Source: a virus. Taken from it: a DNA stretch of 39,199 nucleotides. Positions within the stretch are counted from its first letter, which is position 1. Each line of letters starts with the position of its first letter. Positions 1-6,923 of this stretch are shown here, piece after piece. Under the pieces are notes generated by a model that worked only from the letters and a program-made list of their open reading frames with translations, ran no database searches and had not been told where the DNA came from. The translations under genes were made by a program, and so were the position numbers. The stretch is from positions 1 through 39,199 of IMG/VR virus record IMGVR_UViG_3300047320_000054. One strand, written 5' to 3'.

Positions 1-127
1 AGATACGCGTGGTTCGGACCTTCGTTGACGATGCGAATGACGCTGCCCGTACCCGGCAATGTGATAGACGCGCTAGCCGTGACGGTGACCGCAAGCGATC
101 GGCACGCAGATTGCGCGGTGAATGAGC
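1..127. repeat. 127-bp terminal direct repeat, left copy (assembly overlap)
   Basis: Bases 1-127 are identical to 39073-39199. The repeat interrupts an open reading frame that becomes intact when the ends are joined. 127 is a common final k-mer length of de Bruijn assemblers. I therefore read it as circular-contig overlap, not as a biological terminal repeat. Confidence 0.93.
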
Positions 128-137
128 CTTGGTACAT
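1..137 (-). CDS. head decoration-like protein, 5' part (gene split by the contig join)
   Basis: The reading frame starts at an ATG whose A is base 137. It overlaps the terminase stop in the shared sequence TAATG, so translation is probably coupled. It runs off the left edge and continues at 39072 down to 38883, giving a 108-residue protein when circularised. The N-terminus reads MYQGSFTAQSACRSLAVTV. The protein is Ser/Thr/Gly/Val-rich with alternating small and hydrophobic residues, as in beta-sandwich virion decoration proteins. I recognise no named family. Its place between terminase and the spike gene suggests a structural role. Confidence 0.8.
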   Translation of the reverse strand, partial: MYQGSFTAQSACRSLAVTVTASASITLPGTGSVIRIVNEGPNHAY

Positions 138-1600
138 TACAGCCTCCGATGATTGGATACGTGCCGCATGTGATCTTCCCAAACGTCGTTTAGCGTCTCC
201 TGCACTTGCAGGTTCGCCCAGTCCGGCTCTTTGGAAATTGGTTTGGCCTGTTCATGGCGCCATGCGACAGCCATCATCCGGAACGCATCGGCCGGATTTG
301 AAGACCAGTTGTGTAGCGGTTTCTCGCGAAAGACTTTCTTCTCGTCGTCCCACTCGCGCCGATATTCGCGCAGAGCGTCCGTGCCTTCCGCACAGTGCTC
401 TTCGTCGAAATAGACGCGGGGGAACATGTTCCGTGCTGCCTGAATGCCGTCCTGCACGCTCAGGCTAGGAACGATGTCCATCTTGTCCCAGCCGAGCACC
501 GCGGCGAGCTGCTCAATCACTGACTTGCCCTTGGCCGCCAGCGTCTTAGCCCGCGCATCGTGTGGCAGAAAGTGCTTCTCGTACCGATAGGCCAGCCGGT
601 GCGCGCACTCGAGGATCAGATCACCCTTCGTCGGCACCACATCATCACCAATCAGATCGATCTGCACCTCGCGGCCGATCAACTGGCCTGCGTAGTAATC
701 CGGCTTCTTGCCCGATGACGAGTGGAAGTCGATTACTCGGATCTCGCCGGCTATCACCTGGAACCACCAGATAGACGTATCGTCCGTCCGGCCCAAGTCC
801 CACGAGGTAAAGACTGGATAGTTCGGATCGTGCGCAACCTTGCAGATCCGGCCTTCCTGATCGATATGCCGGAACTCGGCCGCGTAATACGCGCCCATAA
901 TCGCGGCGTCAAACGAGCAGAGATATTCCTGATCGAACATCGCCAAGCCCATATCCTCGCCAAAGTCAGCGATATAGGCTTTGCGCAGCTTCTCTAACTG
1001 CTCTTCGTTGAATATGCCCGTCTCACGCGCCGACAGAACCTGAGCGAATGCGCCAGGCTCATTGCGAGCTGCGTTCAGCGTGCGATATGCGTGATTCTTG
1101 CCTCGGGGCGTGGTAATGAAGAATTCCCAGCCCTTGTTCTCCGCGATGATAGGCCGGAGATATGCACGAGCGGCCGGATTCGCCAACGCCCATTCCGAGT
1201 ACACCAGCCCGACAGGCGGCGCACCAACCATTGCGTTGTAGTTGTCCGAGCCTAGCACCTGCCACGTCGAGCCGTTCACGAACTCGATGAACATTTCCTG
1301 ATCGTTCGTCCGCTTGCGCAACTCGTGCGGGAACGCCTCGTCGATCCGGCGCTTGCCCGTATGGCCGTTCACCGCGTTCCAGATCGCCTTACGTGCCTGC
1401 GATGCCAGCGGTAGCATGTGCCAGTACGTTCCGACGCGCTCGAAGCTCTTGCAGGCTGTCGTATGGAGCGCAATTTCATCCTTGCCGGCGCGGCGATGCC
1501 AGATCAGTTCGGCATGTTTGCCGCCCTTCTCCATATAGTCCCAAGCCGGCCGCTGATATGCGCGTGGCACCCAACCGTTTGGCAGTCGGATCTTAGCCAC
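137..1600 (-). CDS. terL: terminase large subunit
   Basis: This is the ATP-driven DNA packaging motor and headful/cos nuclease. The 487 residues show a Walker A variant HRRAGKD at 35-41 (Lys40), a Walker B-like GLVYSEWAL with Glu136, a coupling motif ITTPRGKNH at 162-170, and RNase H-like nuclease acids in TSWDLGRTDD (Asp268) and LPHDA (Asp348). Length and motif order fit the large terminase family. The start is GTG at 1600, preceded by AAAGGATTC as a weak ribosome site. The small-subunit candidate lies just upstream, and the decoration gene starts at the stop codon. Confidence 0.95.
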   Translation of the reverse strand: MAKIRLPNGWVPRAYQRPAWDYMEKGGKHAELIWHRRAGKDEIALHTTACKSFERVGTYWHMLPLASQARKAIWNAVNGHTGKRRIDEAFPHELRKRTNDQEMFIEFVNGSTWQVLGSDNYNAMVGAPPVGLVYSEWALANPAARAYLRPIIAENKGWEFFITTPRGKNHAYRTLNAARNEPGAFAQVLSARETGIFNEEQLEKLRKAYIADFGEDMGLAMFDQEYLCSFDAAIMGAYYAAEFRHIDQEGRICKVAHDPNYPVFTSWDLGRTDDTSIWWFQVIAGEIRVIDFHSSSGKKPDYYAGQLIGREVQIDLIGDDVVPTKGDLILECAHRLAYRYEKHFLPHDARAKTLAAKGKSVIEQLAAVLGWDKMDIVPSLSVQDGIQAARNMFPRVYFDEEHCAEGTDALREYRREWDDEKKVFREKPLHNWSSNPADAFRMMAVAWRHEQAKPISKEPDWANLQVQETLNDVWEDHMRHVSNHRRL

Positions 1601-1642
1601 GAAGTGAATCCTTTTTTACCGCTCGGGACGTGTTAGAGAAAA

Positions 1643-1924
1643 CTACTCGGAATCGCCAGCGAACTTGATGATCTCAATCGTCAAGCCCACTTCGCCGTTC
1701 ACTTCTACCGCTTGCGATGCCTTGCCGTACCCACGGTCGATCAGTTCCTTAGCCGCAGCCAGGCGCGCAGTGTCGTTCTCGGACGTGTTCATGATCCCTA
1801 CGATCGTGCCTATGGCGTCCGCGCCGTACTGCTGTGCCAGAGCCTTGATGTCGGCTGTGATCCGGTTGGGAGTGCCTTTCTGGCGTCCTCCGCGCCTTTC
1901 TCCGGGTGCTGATCCTTTAGGCAT
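1643..1924 (-). CDS. probable terminase small subunit
   Basis: A 93-residue protein with a basic, Gly-rich N-terminus (GERRGGRQKGTPNRIT) followed by helices (IKALAQQYGADAIGTIVGIM, then LAAAKELIDRGYGK). This 'GGRQKGTPN' opening is common in small phage proteins encoded just before the large terminase, where they recognise the packaging site. The role is inferred mainly from position and this opening. It could also be an unrelated DNA-binding protein. It starts 3 nt after the stop of the preceding 49-residue gene and ends 42 nt before terL. Confidence 0.6.
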   Translation of the reverse strand: MPKGSAPGERRGGRQKGTPNRITADIKALAQQYGADAIGTIVGIMNTSENDTARLAAAKELIDRGYGKASQAVEVNGEVGLTIEIIKFAGDSE

Positions 1925-1926
1925 TG

Positions 1927-2076
1927 CTATTCTTTGCTACTTTTGCTGTTTGCGTACTTCTGCGCCAATGCCTCAGCCTGTTGGAGCAGATCGTCCAGCG
2001 ACGTGTATTCCCCGTGCGCTTTGATCTGCTCGATTGCCCAGTCTCGGGCTTCTGCTGAGACTTTCACGTTAGCCAC
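1927..2076 (-). CDS. small hypothetical protein
   Basis: A 49-residue frame from GTG at 2076, opening MANVKVSAEARDWAIEQIKA. A second GTG at 2067 would give 46 residues. I prefer 2076 because the N-terminus looks more natural, but neither start has a good ribosome site. It overlaps the end of the upstream structural gene by 8 nt and stops 3 nt before the terminase small-subunit candidate. The sequence is helical and charged, without Cys. A short strand then helices could be ribbon-helix-helix-like, but that is a guess. It lies between two structural genes and is probably cotranscribed with them. Confidence 0.6.
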   Translation of the reverse strand: MANVKVSAEARDWAIEQIKAHGEYTSLDDLLQQAEALAQKYANSKSSKE

Positions 2077-2452
2077 CGACGCTCGGCGCCCATACGTTGT
2101 TGCCGAGGCAATAGAAATCGCCTGTCTTGCCGGCCGGGATCGATGCGGACGCTGCTGCGGCTACGAAGCTGCCACCGGTCGGGGGATAGACCAGCAATGC
2201 GTTCGTTGCCTGGTTGTTCACCACGATGTACACGTCGCCAGCCAGACCGCACATGGACGCTGCGTTGGCAACCGGCAGACGTGCGCCAGTGCCCGAGCCA
2301 ACCGTCGTGAAGACGCTGAAGTCGTTCGTGATGGCCGTTGCCGTTGCTTGGTTCGTGCCAGCAGCGGTAAGTGCCAATACGGGCTTGCCTACGGTAACTT
2401 GAGCCTGAAGCGCCGGAACACTTGCGCCCATCAGGTTTGCGATTGTCGTCAT
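2069..2452 (-). CDS. putative capsid-associated structural protein
   Basis: The 127 residues are rich in Ala, Thr, Val and Gly, with a pattern typical of beta-rich virion proteins (for example LLVYPPTGGSFVAAAASASI). There is no signal peptide or membrane helix. The start has a strong ribosome site, AGGAGAATCAC before ATG at 2452. It is the second gene of the late region. Similar small proteins in other phages are often head decorations or major-capsid partners, but I recognise no family, so the function is inferred from composition and place only. Confidence 0.7.
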   Translation of the reverse strand: MTTIANLMGASVPALQAQVTVGKPVLALTAAGTNQATATAITNDFSVFTTVGSGTGARLPVANAASMCGLAGDVYIVVNNQATNALLVYPPTGGSFVAAAASASIPAGKTGDFYCLGNNVWAPSVGG

Positions 2453-2461
2453 GTGATTCTC

Positions 2462-2776
2462 CTAAGCTGCGCGCACGGCGCTTTCAACTACATATGGTCT
2501 GAAAGCCTCGCCGTCGTGCTCTGCGAGAATTTCTTCTACGGTTAAATCGTCCAGCAGTACCCAGCCCGTGATCTCGTCACCTTGGCCGAGCCCGTCATTC
2601 CATTGTCCGAAGCGCACGAACTGGCCTTCAGGCGACAGCCGCGCTGGGTCTAACGTCACTTGGTATGTCACCACGCGCATTGATGGGTGGCCGAGATCGT
2701 CCAGCAGCTTCGCGTTCTTCAGGTCCTGATCGAACGAGACGATCGCTACTTGCTTCTTGGTGATGGTTTCGATCAT
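2462..2776 (-). CDS. hypothetical protein, first gene of the late region
   Basis: A 104-residue protein starting MIETITKKQVAIVSF. A longer in-frame start at 2878 would translate through the 2794-2812 hairpin and give a low-complexity N-terminus, so I chose the ATG at 2776. The sequence is acidic and mixed alpha/beta, with DLGHPSMRVVTYQVTLDPAR and a closing ESAVRAA. No family is recognised. It is the first coding frame after the early terminator at 3021-3060 and a 244-bp gap, so it probably opens the late transcript that continues into the terminase genes. Confidence 0.65.
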   Translation of the reverse strand: MIETITKKQVAIVSFDQDLKNAKLLDDLGHPSMRVVTYQVTLDPARLSPEGQFVRFGQWNDGLGQGDEITGWVLLDDLTVEEILAEHDGEAFRPYVVESAVRAA

Positions 2777-3020
2777 GGGCGCACATGTAAAGACGCCCCG
2801 ACTGGCGGGGCGAAAACCTGCGGGAGGAGATCGCAGGGAAGGGGTAGGTTGAGAGCGACCGGTTCTGATCTCCGGCATCCAATCTGTAGCGTTCTAGATT
2901 GGTCACGCTGTTAGCGCATCAGCCTGCGCATTCTTGCTCTCACAACGGCCGACTCGGCAGGATCAGATAACCAGAACTCTTAGCCGCGCCATGCAGCACC
3001 GAATCGGCACTTGTGAAAGC
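2777..3020 (-). other. gene-free late leader region
   Basis: No convincing coding frame, tRNA or strong sigma70 promoter was found on either strand. The region separates the early terminator (3021-3060) from the first late gene. It contains the 2794-2812 hairpin near the late gene. A late promoter and antitermination site are expected here by analogy with lambda Q/qut, but I cannot point to one. Confidence 0.5.
2794..2812 (-). terminator. hairpin before the first late gene (weak terminator or attenuator)
   Basis: A perfect 7-bp stem CGCCCCG/CGGGGCG with a 5-nt loop. On the minus strand it is followed by TCTTT only 18 nt before the ATG at 2776. The T-run is weak, so it may be an attenuator or 5' mRNA stabiliser rather than a full terminator. 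Confidence 0.55.
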
Positions 3021-3060
3021 AAAAAGCCCAACCAGACGGGGGATCTAGTTAGGCTTTTTT
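3021..3060. terminator. bidirectional rho-independent terminator ending the early minus-strand operon
   Basis: AAAAAGCCCAAC at 3021-3032 pairs with GTTAGGCTTTTT at 3048-3059, with one mismatch in twelve. The arms end in A/T runs, so the hairpin can terminate from either side. It lies 8 nt after the stop of the last early gene (3069). Confidence 0.85.
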
Positions 3061-3068
3061 AGGGCGAG

Positions 3069-3491
3069 TTATGCCCCACACATGCAATTCTGAACGAATC
3101 TCTGCTGGTTTACAAGCGTTTTCAGCAACCCCTTAGCGAAAAGTTTCGGCCTTAGCACTTCCTTAGCCTCGGCATAGTCGCTTTCCTGCGTCTCGGGATA
3201 GCGCGGGTTCGTCCAGACCGTACGGCCGGCGTCCATATTGCGCATTGCCGTCTGAATAGCCATGCGCTGGCGCAGCGTCAGTTCGAAGATAAGCGGCTCG
3301 ACTGCCTTGGCGATGCCTTCCCGAAGCCGATGGTCGACGATCTCGGACAGCTCGTCATATTCCATCCACTGGCGGCTAATGGTGAAATCGCGGCATGTTG
3401 AATCAGCGCGGCCGTAGCCTAGCGCGGGCTGGTAGCTTTGAGAGAACACATACCAGTCATATAGGATGTCGTCGATTTCGTCATGGCCCAT
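3069..3491 (-). CDS. hypothetical protein, candidate late-gene regulator (Q-like position)
   Basis: A 140-residue protein starting MGHDEIDDILYDWYVF. The ATG at 3491 overlaps the HNH gene stop as TAATG and has GGAGAAAGTA as ribosome site. It carries an aromatic-rich N-terminal part (YDWYVFSQSYQPALGYGRA), Cys48, and a C-terminal CMCGA. I recall similar 'WYEWQ..Y.PALGY' proteins in Burkholderia phages without a proven role. It is the last gene before the early/late terminator, the place of lambda Q, so an antitermination or late-activator role is plausible. It could equally be an uncharacterised early protein. Confidence 0.7.
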   Translation of the reverse strand: MGHDEIDDILYDWYVFSQSYQPALGYGRADSTCRDFTISRQWMEYDELSEIVDHRLREGIAKAVEPLIFELTLRQRMAIQTAMRNMDAGRTVWTNPRYPETQESDYAEAKEVLRPKLFAKGLLKTLVNQQRFVQNCMCGA

Positions 3492-3769
3492 TACTTTCTC
3501 CCTCCATATAGTCGTTCGATCGTCGCCGCGAGGCAGTCCAGTTCGCTTACCTTCACCACATCCCACATGCGGCGCTGGCCGTGGATTCCGTTGAATGAAC
3601 CTTGGTGACAGTCTTTACAGAGCGGGATCACGCAGAATCCGGGGCTCTTTCTACCGGGCGTGCGGCCGGCAAGGATGTGGTGCGCGTCGCTCGGGCCGTG
3701 GGCGCCGCACACAGCGCAGGCCATTTCTTTTACGCGGGCAATGTGGAGGCGTTCAGCAGCGGCTGTCAT
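3491..3769 (-). CDS. HNH nuclease, Ref/NinG-like
   Basis: A 92-residue protein with CxxC (Cys18, Cys21), His30-His31, then IPLCKDCHQG (Cys51, Cys54, His55) and NGIHG. This is the zinc-binding beta-beta-alpha HNH arrangement seen in phage Ref-type RecA-dependent nucleases and NinG-like recombination proteins. It probably cuts or processes recombination intermediates. The ATG at 3769 overlaps the ninB stop as ATGA. The same frame stays open upstream to about 4015, but that part overlaps ninB and looks non-natural. The NinB neighbour supports a recombination role. The exact family is less certain than the HNH fold. Confidence 0.82.
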   Translation of the reverse strand: MTAAAERLHIARVKEMACAVCGAHGPSDAHHILAGRTPGRKSPGFCVIPLCKDCHQGSFNGIHGQRRMWDVVKVSELDCLAATIERLYGGRK

Positions 3770-4152
3770 TCCCCACCCCCGTAAAATCTCACCCCACGCT
3801 CTGCCCCGAATGCCGTGGCAATCTCCATCAGGTCCGACATTTCCCGAATGGTCATCTTGCTTGTTGACTGGCCGAGCACCACGAACCCGCCATCGAGGCC
3901 CGGAACTGCGCGCTGCTGCTTGAGCGATGCGCTGAAGACGTGCTTCCAGTCCTCGGCCGCCAGCTTCTGGCCGTGCCATTCGACTTGGCCTGCTATGTCG
4001 TTCAGCATTGCCCACATGCGCGCGTTCTGGTCTAGGCTGCGTGTGCGGGGCTTGATCTCCACCACGTAGCCGTCAGGAGCTTGGATGCAGGCCCGCGATG
4101 CCATCTGCCGCGCGGTCGGATGCACGAGGCGGAACAGTTGGCGATCGCTCAT
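3766..4152 (-). CDS. ninB: NinB-like recombination protein
   Basis: The 128 residues match NinB (lambda Orf) in length and layout: an N-terminal beta region, the typical RSLDQNARMWAMLNDIA helix with QN..MW, and a basic/aromatic middle (EDWKHVFSASLKQQ). Lambda Orf binds single-stranded DNA and SSB and helps load recombinases, replacing RecFOR. It overlaps the upstream gene and the HNH gene by 4 nt each (ATGA), so all are probably translated together. The plus-strand annealing protein at 10793-11440 is a likely partner in phage recombination. Confidence 0.88.
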   Translation of the reverse strand: MSDRQLFRLVHPTARQMASRACIQAPDGYVVEIKPRTRSLDQNARMWAMLNDIAGQVEWHGQKLAAEDWKHVFSASLKQQRAVPGLDGGFVVLGQSTSKMTIREMSDLMEIATAFGAERGVRFYGGGE

Positions 4153-4346
4153 AGCTTGCCCCTGAGATCGTCAGGGAGCTTCCACTTCATTCCTTCCTTC
4201 ATCCCGGCCTCATATGCTGTTTTCAGCAGCTGTTGCGTGGCCCATGACATCTGGTGATAGCCGGTATATGCGAGGAAATGGGCGAACAGGCACTCCGGCG
4301 TGTGAGGCGTCGCGCCGCTCGACTGGCATCCGGTGCAGTTACTCAT
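4149..4346 (-). CDS. small Cys-rich hypothetical protein
   Basis: A 65-residue protein, MSNCTGCQSSGATPHTPEC, with CxxC at 4-7 and later His and Cys (H15, C19, H23), which could bind one zinc ion. The rest is helical (QQLLKTAYEAGMKEGMKW). The final 4 nt overlap the ninB start, and its own start lies inside the previous gene's end. Function is unknown. It is a typical small ninR-region-type gene. Confidence 0.65.
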   Translation of the reverse strand: MSNCTGCQSSGATPHTPECLFAHFLAYTGYHQMSWATQQLLKTAYEAGMKEGMKWKLPDDLRGKL

Positions 4347-4608
4347 CGCGCACCTCGCGTGCTTCCGTGTAGTCCAGTCCGAGTTCCTGTTCGTTCTCGG
4401 CCATCCTTTTCAACGCATTAAGACGCTTCCATTGCTCGTCCAGCGTCTTCTCTGCGTCTTGTATTACCCGAAGCTCTACCGCGGGGCCGTGAGCCGACAG
4501 AATCGCTTCCTGAGCTGCTAGCCATGTGCGCCAGTGGTTCTCTTTGACGCCGGCCAACAGGCAGCCGTGGACGGTCAGATAATATTTGTCGAATTGTTCG
4601 CGGCTCAT
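4339..4608 (-). CDS. hypothetical helical protein
   Basis: An 89-residue protein starting MSREQFDKYYLTVHG at 4608, with a strong ribosome site AGGAGACAAA. An upstream in-frame start at 4662 lies inside the 25-residue gene and lacks such a site. The central HWRTWLAAQEAILSAHG and later charged helix (EKTLDEQWKRLNALKRMAE) suggest an all-helical or coiled-coil protein. It overlaps the 65-residue gene by 8 nt. I recognise no family. It is an early gene of the PR operon. Confidence 0.7.
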   Translation of the reverse strand: MSREQFDKYYLTVHGCLLAGVKENHWRTWLAAQEAILSAHGPAVELRVIQDAEKTLDEQWKRLNALKRMAENEQELGLDYTEAREVRDE

Positions 4609-4682
4609 TTTGTCTCCTGCGGTTTCGTCCAGTCCCGGCGCTTGATGCCCAGCGCCAGCCATAGGATTTCGTCTTGGGTCAT
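4605..4682 (-). CDS. 25-residue hypothetical peptide
   Basis: The frame MTQDEILWLALGIKRRDWTK... overlaps both neighbours by 4 nt (ATGA at 4679-4682 and 4605-4608) and has GGAGCTGCAGC before its ATG. The three-gene chain of tight overlaps supports translation. No function can be assigned. Confidence 0.5.
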   Translation of the reverse strand: MTQDEILWLALGIKRRDWTKPQETK

Positions 4683-5026
4683 GCTGCAGCTCCGAAGAAA
4701 GCGGCGATGAACGGATCGCGCCGCGGAACGAATTCGGCCTTCTTGGCGGTCTTGCGCTCGATCATTTCGAGCTCGCATTTCGTGATGCGTTCTGCGTCCT
4801 GTCCAGAGCCGGCGCCGAACACCTTCGTCGGCTGATTGGTGCGCAATTCGCTGATTCGGTATTCAGCGATATGCACCAGCCCTTCCTCCTTCAAGCGCGC
4901 CAGGCGCTTGCGGACGATTTCAGGGTGAGCATCGAAGCGGTTGGCTAGCTCGGCGTTCGTCTGCGGCTTCGCCAGCAGGCTTTCGAGGATCTGAGCTGTC
5001 AGATAGGCGTTGCGCTTGGATTTCAT
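4679..5026 (-). CDS. winged-helix DNA-binding protein
   Basis: A 115-residue protein. Residues 7-55 form a helix-turn-helix with wing: LTAQILESLLAKPQTNAELANRF, then IVRKRLARLKEEGLVHIAEY. This is the ArsR/MarR/Lrp-type winged helix. The C-terminal half is basic and ends DPFIAAFFGAAA. The next upstream gene has a similar end (DPITAALFGRVAA), which suggests that the two are related or share a partner-binding peptide. It is probably a small regulator or DNA-structure protein in the early operon. Its target cannot be read from the sequence. Confidence 0.75.
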   Translation of the reverse strand: MKSKRNAYLTAQILESLLAKPQTNAELANRFDAHPEIVRKRLARLKEEGLVHIAEYRISELRTNQPTKVFGAGSGQDAERITKCELEMIERKTAKKAEFVPRRDPFIAAFFGAAA

Positions 5027-5529
5027 GCTGCTACTCTCCCGAACAGTGCCGCCGTGATTGGATCGATCTGGATGGCGTTCTTCTTAACCGCCTTGCTGGC
5101 GACGATCGCCGTAGGAATGCCATCACGTTGCGATTTCGGCGGGTATGGCATGTCCGGCTGATTTCCCATCGCGAACCGGCGCGATAGCTTCCCGCCGCGA
5201 GTCTCGATGTAGCTGGCGACATAGATGCGCTTCTTGAGGCGCAGCTTGCGCAGGTACTGGTCGACGAGACGGCGATCGCAGAGCAGCATTTCGCCCATTT
5301 CGAAAGAACTAAGCGGCCCTTTGGTCTTGAGCAGCTTGATTACGCTCGTCATGACTTGCGGCTTTGGTCCCGGCTTACGCTGAGCTGCACCGATCCATTG
5401 ACCGCGCATCCGGATCGCTGCTTCGGTGCGTCCTGGCAAAAGACGCATTGCGTCCGAGAACGGCTCATTCGTTTTCCAGAACTTGCGAAGTATTTCGTCT
5501 TCTTGTTCTGTCCACTTGTCCCATTTCAT
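5023..5529 (-). CDS. DNA-binding protein with SANT-like and winged-helix segments
   Basis: The 168 residues open KWDKWTEQEDEILRKFWKTN, a SANT/Myb-like tri-helix start, followed by LPGRTEAAIRMRGQWIG. A second helix-turn-helix follows (VIKLLKTKGPLSSFEMGEML, then LVDQYLRKLRLKKRIYVASY). The end DPITAALFGRVAA resembles the C-terminus of the downstream gene. Both junctions use GCAGCATGA, where the stop of one gene overlaps the next ATG. It is likely a phage DNA-binding regulator. Its role in replication or gene control is unknown. Confidence 0.75.
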   Translation of the reverse strand: MKWDKWTEQEDEILRKFWKTNEPFSDAMRLLPGRTEAAIRMRGQWIGAAQRKPGPKPQVMTSVIKLLKTKGPLSSFEMGEMLLCDRRLVDQYLRKLRLKKRIYVASYIETRGGKLSRRFAMGNQPDMPYPPKSQRDGIPTAIVASKAVKKNAIQIDPITAALFGRVAA

Positions 5530-6038
5530 GCTGCGCTCCTGAGTTCGTATCGCGTCTTCTTTTGTCCCGGACCAATTGCTATCGAAAGCCCGTCGTACAT
5601 CCGTTGCTCAACCTGATCAGACGCCCATACGTACTTGCGTTTGCTGACCGTCTCCACCAGTTGATCGAAGACGTGTAGGCCGCCGTTCATCGCCACGAGC
5701 TCATCGCCCTTGAACACGCGCCGGCCGATCTCGAAGAACCGTTCCTGAACCGCGATAAGCGCGTTGTTCGCGTCGTACACCGCGGCTAGGCCGACGTTCT
5801 GATTCTTCGCGCGCTCGCAGAGCACCATGCTCAGGTTCATGGCGGTAACGATCGCGCCCCAATCCTGCTGCGTGCCGTCGCCCTGAGCCAAGCGCGTCGC
5901 GCAAAGGTGCGTCGTCATCAGAACCTTTTCCTTCAGCTCGCCCTTGAGCGGTTCGTCACCGTCAAAGAGCGTCGTTACTGTGTCTTTTGTGCCGACTTTC
6001 GGTCGGTATGCTTTGCGCGGTTTGCGATTGCCTGGCAT
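5526..6038 (-). CDS. conserved hypothetical phage protein
   Basis: A 170-residue helical protein with a basic N-terminus (MPGNRKPRKAYRPKVGTKDT) and long helices (THLCATRLAQGDGTQQDWGA). I recall similar proteins in Burkholderia phage early regions but no assigned role. Its first 77 bases overlap the end of the upstream VRR-NUC gene, and its stop overlaps the next ATG. The basic start could contact DNA. No catalytic motif is visible. Confidence 0.75.
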   Translation of the reverse strand: MPGNRKPRKAYRPKVGTKDTVTTLFDGDEPLKGELKEKVLMTTHLCATRLAQGDGTQQDWGAIVTAMNLSMVLCERAKNQNVGLAAVYDANNALIAVQERFFEIGRRVFKGDELVAMNGGLHVFDQLVETVSKRKYVWASDQVEQRMYDGLSIAIGPGQKKTRYELRSAA

Positions 6039-6330
6039 TTATTCCCCCGTCTCCCGTTATCACCCTGACCGCCTCTTCGGCGCTCTCCACTACGTACAGC
6101 TCTCCGTCCCAGCCTTCGTGAAATATTTTTTGATCTGGTGTCAACCGTCTCGCGCTTGGTGGTTTCGATCCATCCTTTATCTCGATCAGGATGTTTCGCC
6201 CCCTGAAGCTGACGACCAAATCTGGAAATCCCTGCCCTACTGCATGCGTCGGCATTACGCGCGCTCCAATCGACCGAAGCGCGAAGATGATTGCCGGCTG
6301 ATTCGCGTCTACCTTTGCCGCTCTCCTCAC
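5962..6330 (-). CDS. VRR-NUC family PD-(D/E)XK nuclease
   Basis: A 122-residue protein with the compact VRR-NUC core: GFPDLVV (Asp37), then ILIEIKDG (Glu50, Lys52), and LTPDQKIFHEGW (Gln67). This is the D-E-x-K metal site of small phage Holliday-junction or flap nucleases. It probably resolves branched replication or recombination DNA. The start overlaps the upstream gene by 4 nt. The C-terminal 26 residues are basic and overlap the next gene in another frame, which is unusual but consistent with a compact operon. Confidence 0.85.
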   Translation of the reverse strand: MRRAAKVDANQPAIIFALRSIGARVMPTHAVGQGFPDLVVSFRGRNILIEIKDGSKPPSARRLTPDQKIFHEGWDGELYVVESAEEAVRVITGDGGINARQSQTAQSIPTESRHKRHSNDAL

Positions 6331-6923
6331 GCCTTCTCCGATCCGATGCGCTTAACTACCTGCCCCGCCAATTCCCACGCGGATTTGCTAGATTCCAATA
6401 GCTGGTTTTCGTCTTCCTTCACGTAGCCATTGAGCCGGTTGTGATGCTCGGCAATGCCAGTGAGGCGCGGAACTTCGCGCGGGAAGTCGTTTCGCATCTT
6501 GTAGCCGCGATATCGGTTGACGAACTCGTTGCGGATGAACGGCCATTCGTCTTCGGTCTTCGTGTTGAAGTCCACCCAGCCGCCCATATCGTTGACGACG
6601 GCCGCGATAACCGGGTCTTCGAACGTCGGAGAGCTGTACGGGCCACTCGTTCTAACCATCCTGTCCAGCGACGTCCATGCGACCAGAGCGGCGTCCTGCG
6701 TCGAACCCTGAAGCATCTTCACGATGTCCGCAGGCTTCGGCATGAACTGTCCGTTATCCGGGTTGACGCAATGCCTGTTCAGCGCGTCGGACACAGCCTT
6801 GTAATCAAACGGCTGCATTGCCTGAAGCCAGACTCCAGCCGCGAAGCGGGAAAAGTCTTGTCGGTAGAAGGCGTACACGTCGCCAATTAAGGCAATGAAG
6901 TTTTCGTTGTCAGACGATTGCAT
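6327..6923 (-). CDS. DUF6475-like protein, candidate replication partner
   Basis: A 198-residue protein starting MQSSDNENFIALIGDVYAF at 6923, with AGGAG seven bases upstream. An alternative TTG at 6941 has no such site. The N-terminal region (YRQDFSRFAAGVWLQAM, then CVNPDNGQFMPKPADIVKML) matches what I know of the DUF6475 family next to phage replication genes. The place just after an O-like gene is that of lambda P, so a helicase-loading role is possible but unproven. It overlaps the O-like gene by 14 nt and the nuclease gene by 4 nt. Confidence 0.7.
   Translation of the reverse strand: MQSSDNENFIALIGDVYAFYRQDFSRFAAGVWLQAMQPFDYKAVSDALNRHCVNPDNGQFMPKPADIVKMLQGSTQDAALVAWTSLDRMVRTSGPYSSPTFEDPVIAAVVNDMGGWVDFNTKTEDEWPFIRNEFVNRYRGYKMRNDFPREVPRLTGIAEHHNRLNGYVKEDENQLLESSKSAWELAGQVVKRIGSEKA

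Noticed and set aside
1-127. Terminal repeat as T7-like packaging end
   Set aside because: It lies inside a gene, has an assembler k-mer length, and the terminase resembles those of phages with other packaging modes. It is kept only as a minor alternative.
2777-2878. N-terminal extension of the first late gene
   Set aside because: It would translate through a strong hairpin, is Pro/Ser/Arg low complexity, and lacks a ribosome site. The start at 2776 is more natural.
2813-3020. Possible tRNA in the late leader
   Set aside because: GGTTCTGATCTCC resembles a T-arm, but the loop does not fit TTCRANY and no acceptor or anticodon arm pairs with it on either strand.
3770-4015. Longer version of the HNH nuclease gene
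   Set aside because: The extra part is antiparallel in style to no known domain and overlaps ninB completely. The overlap ATGA at 3766-3769 marks the real start.
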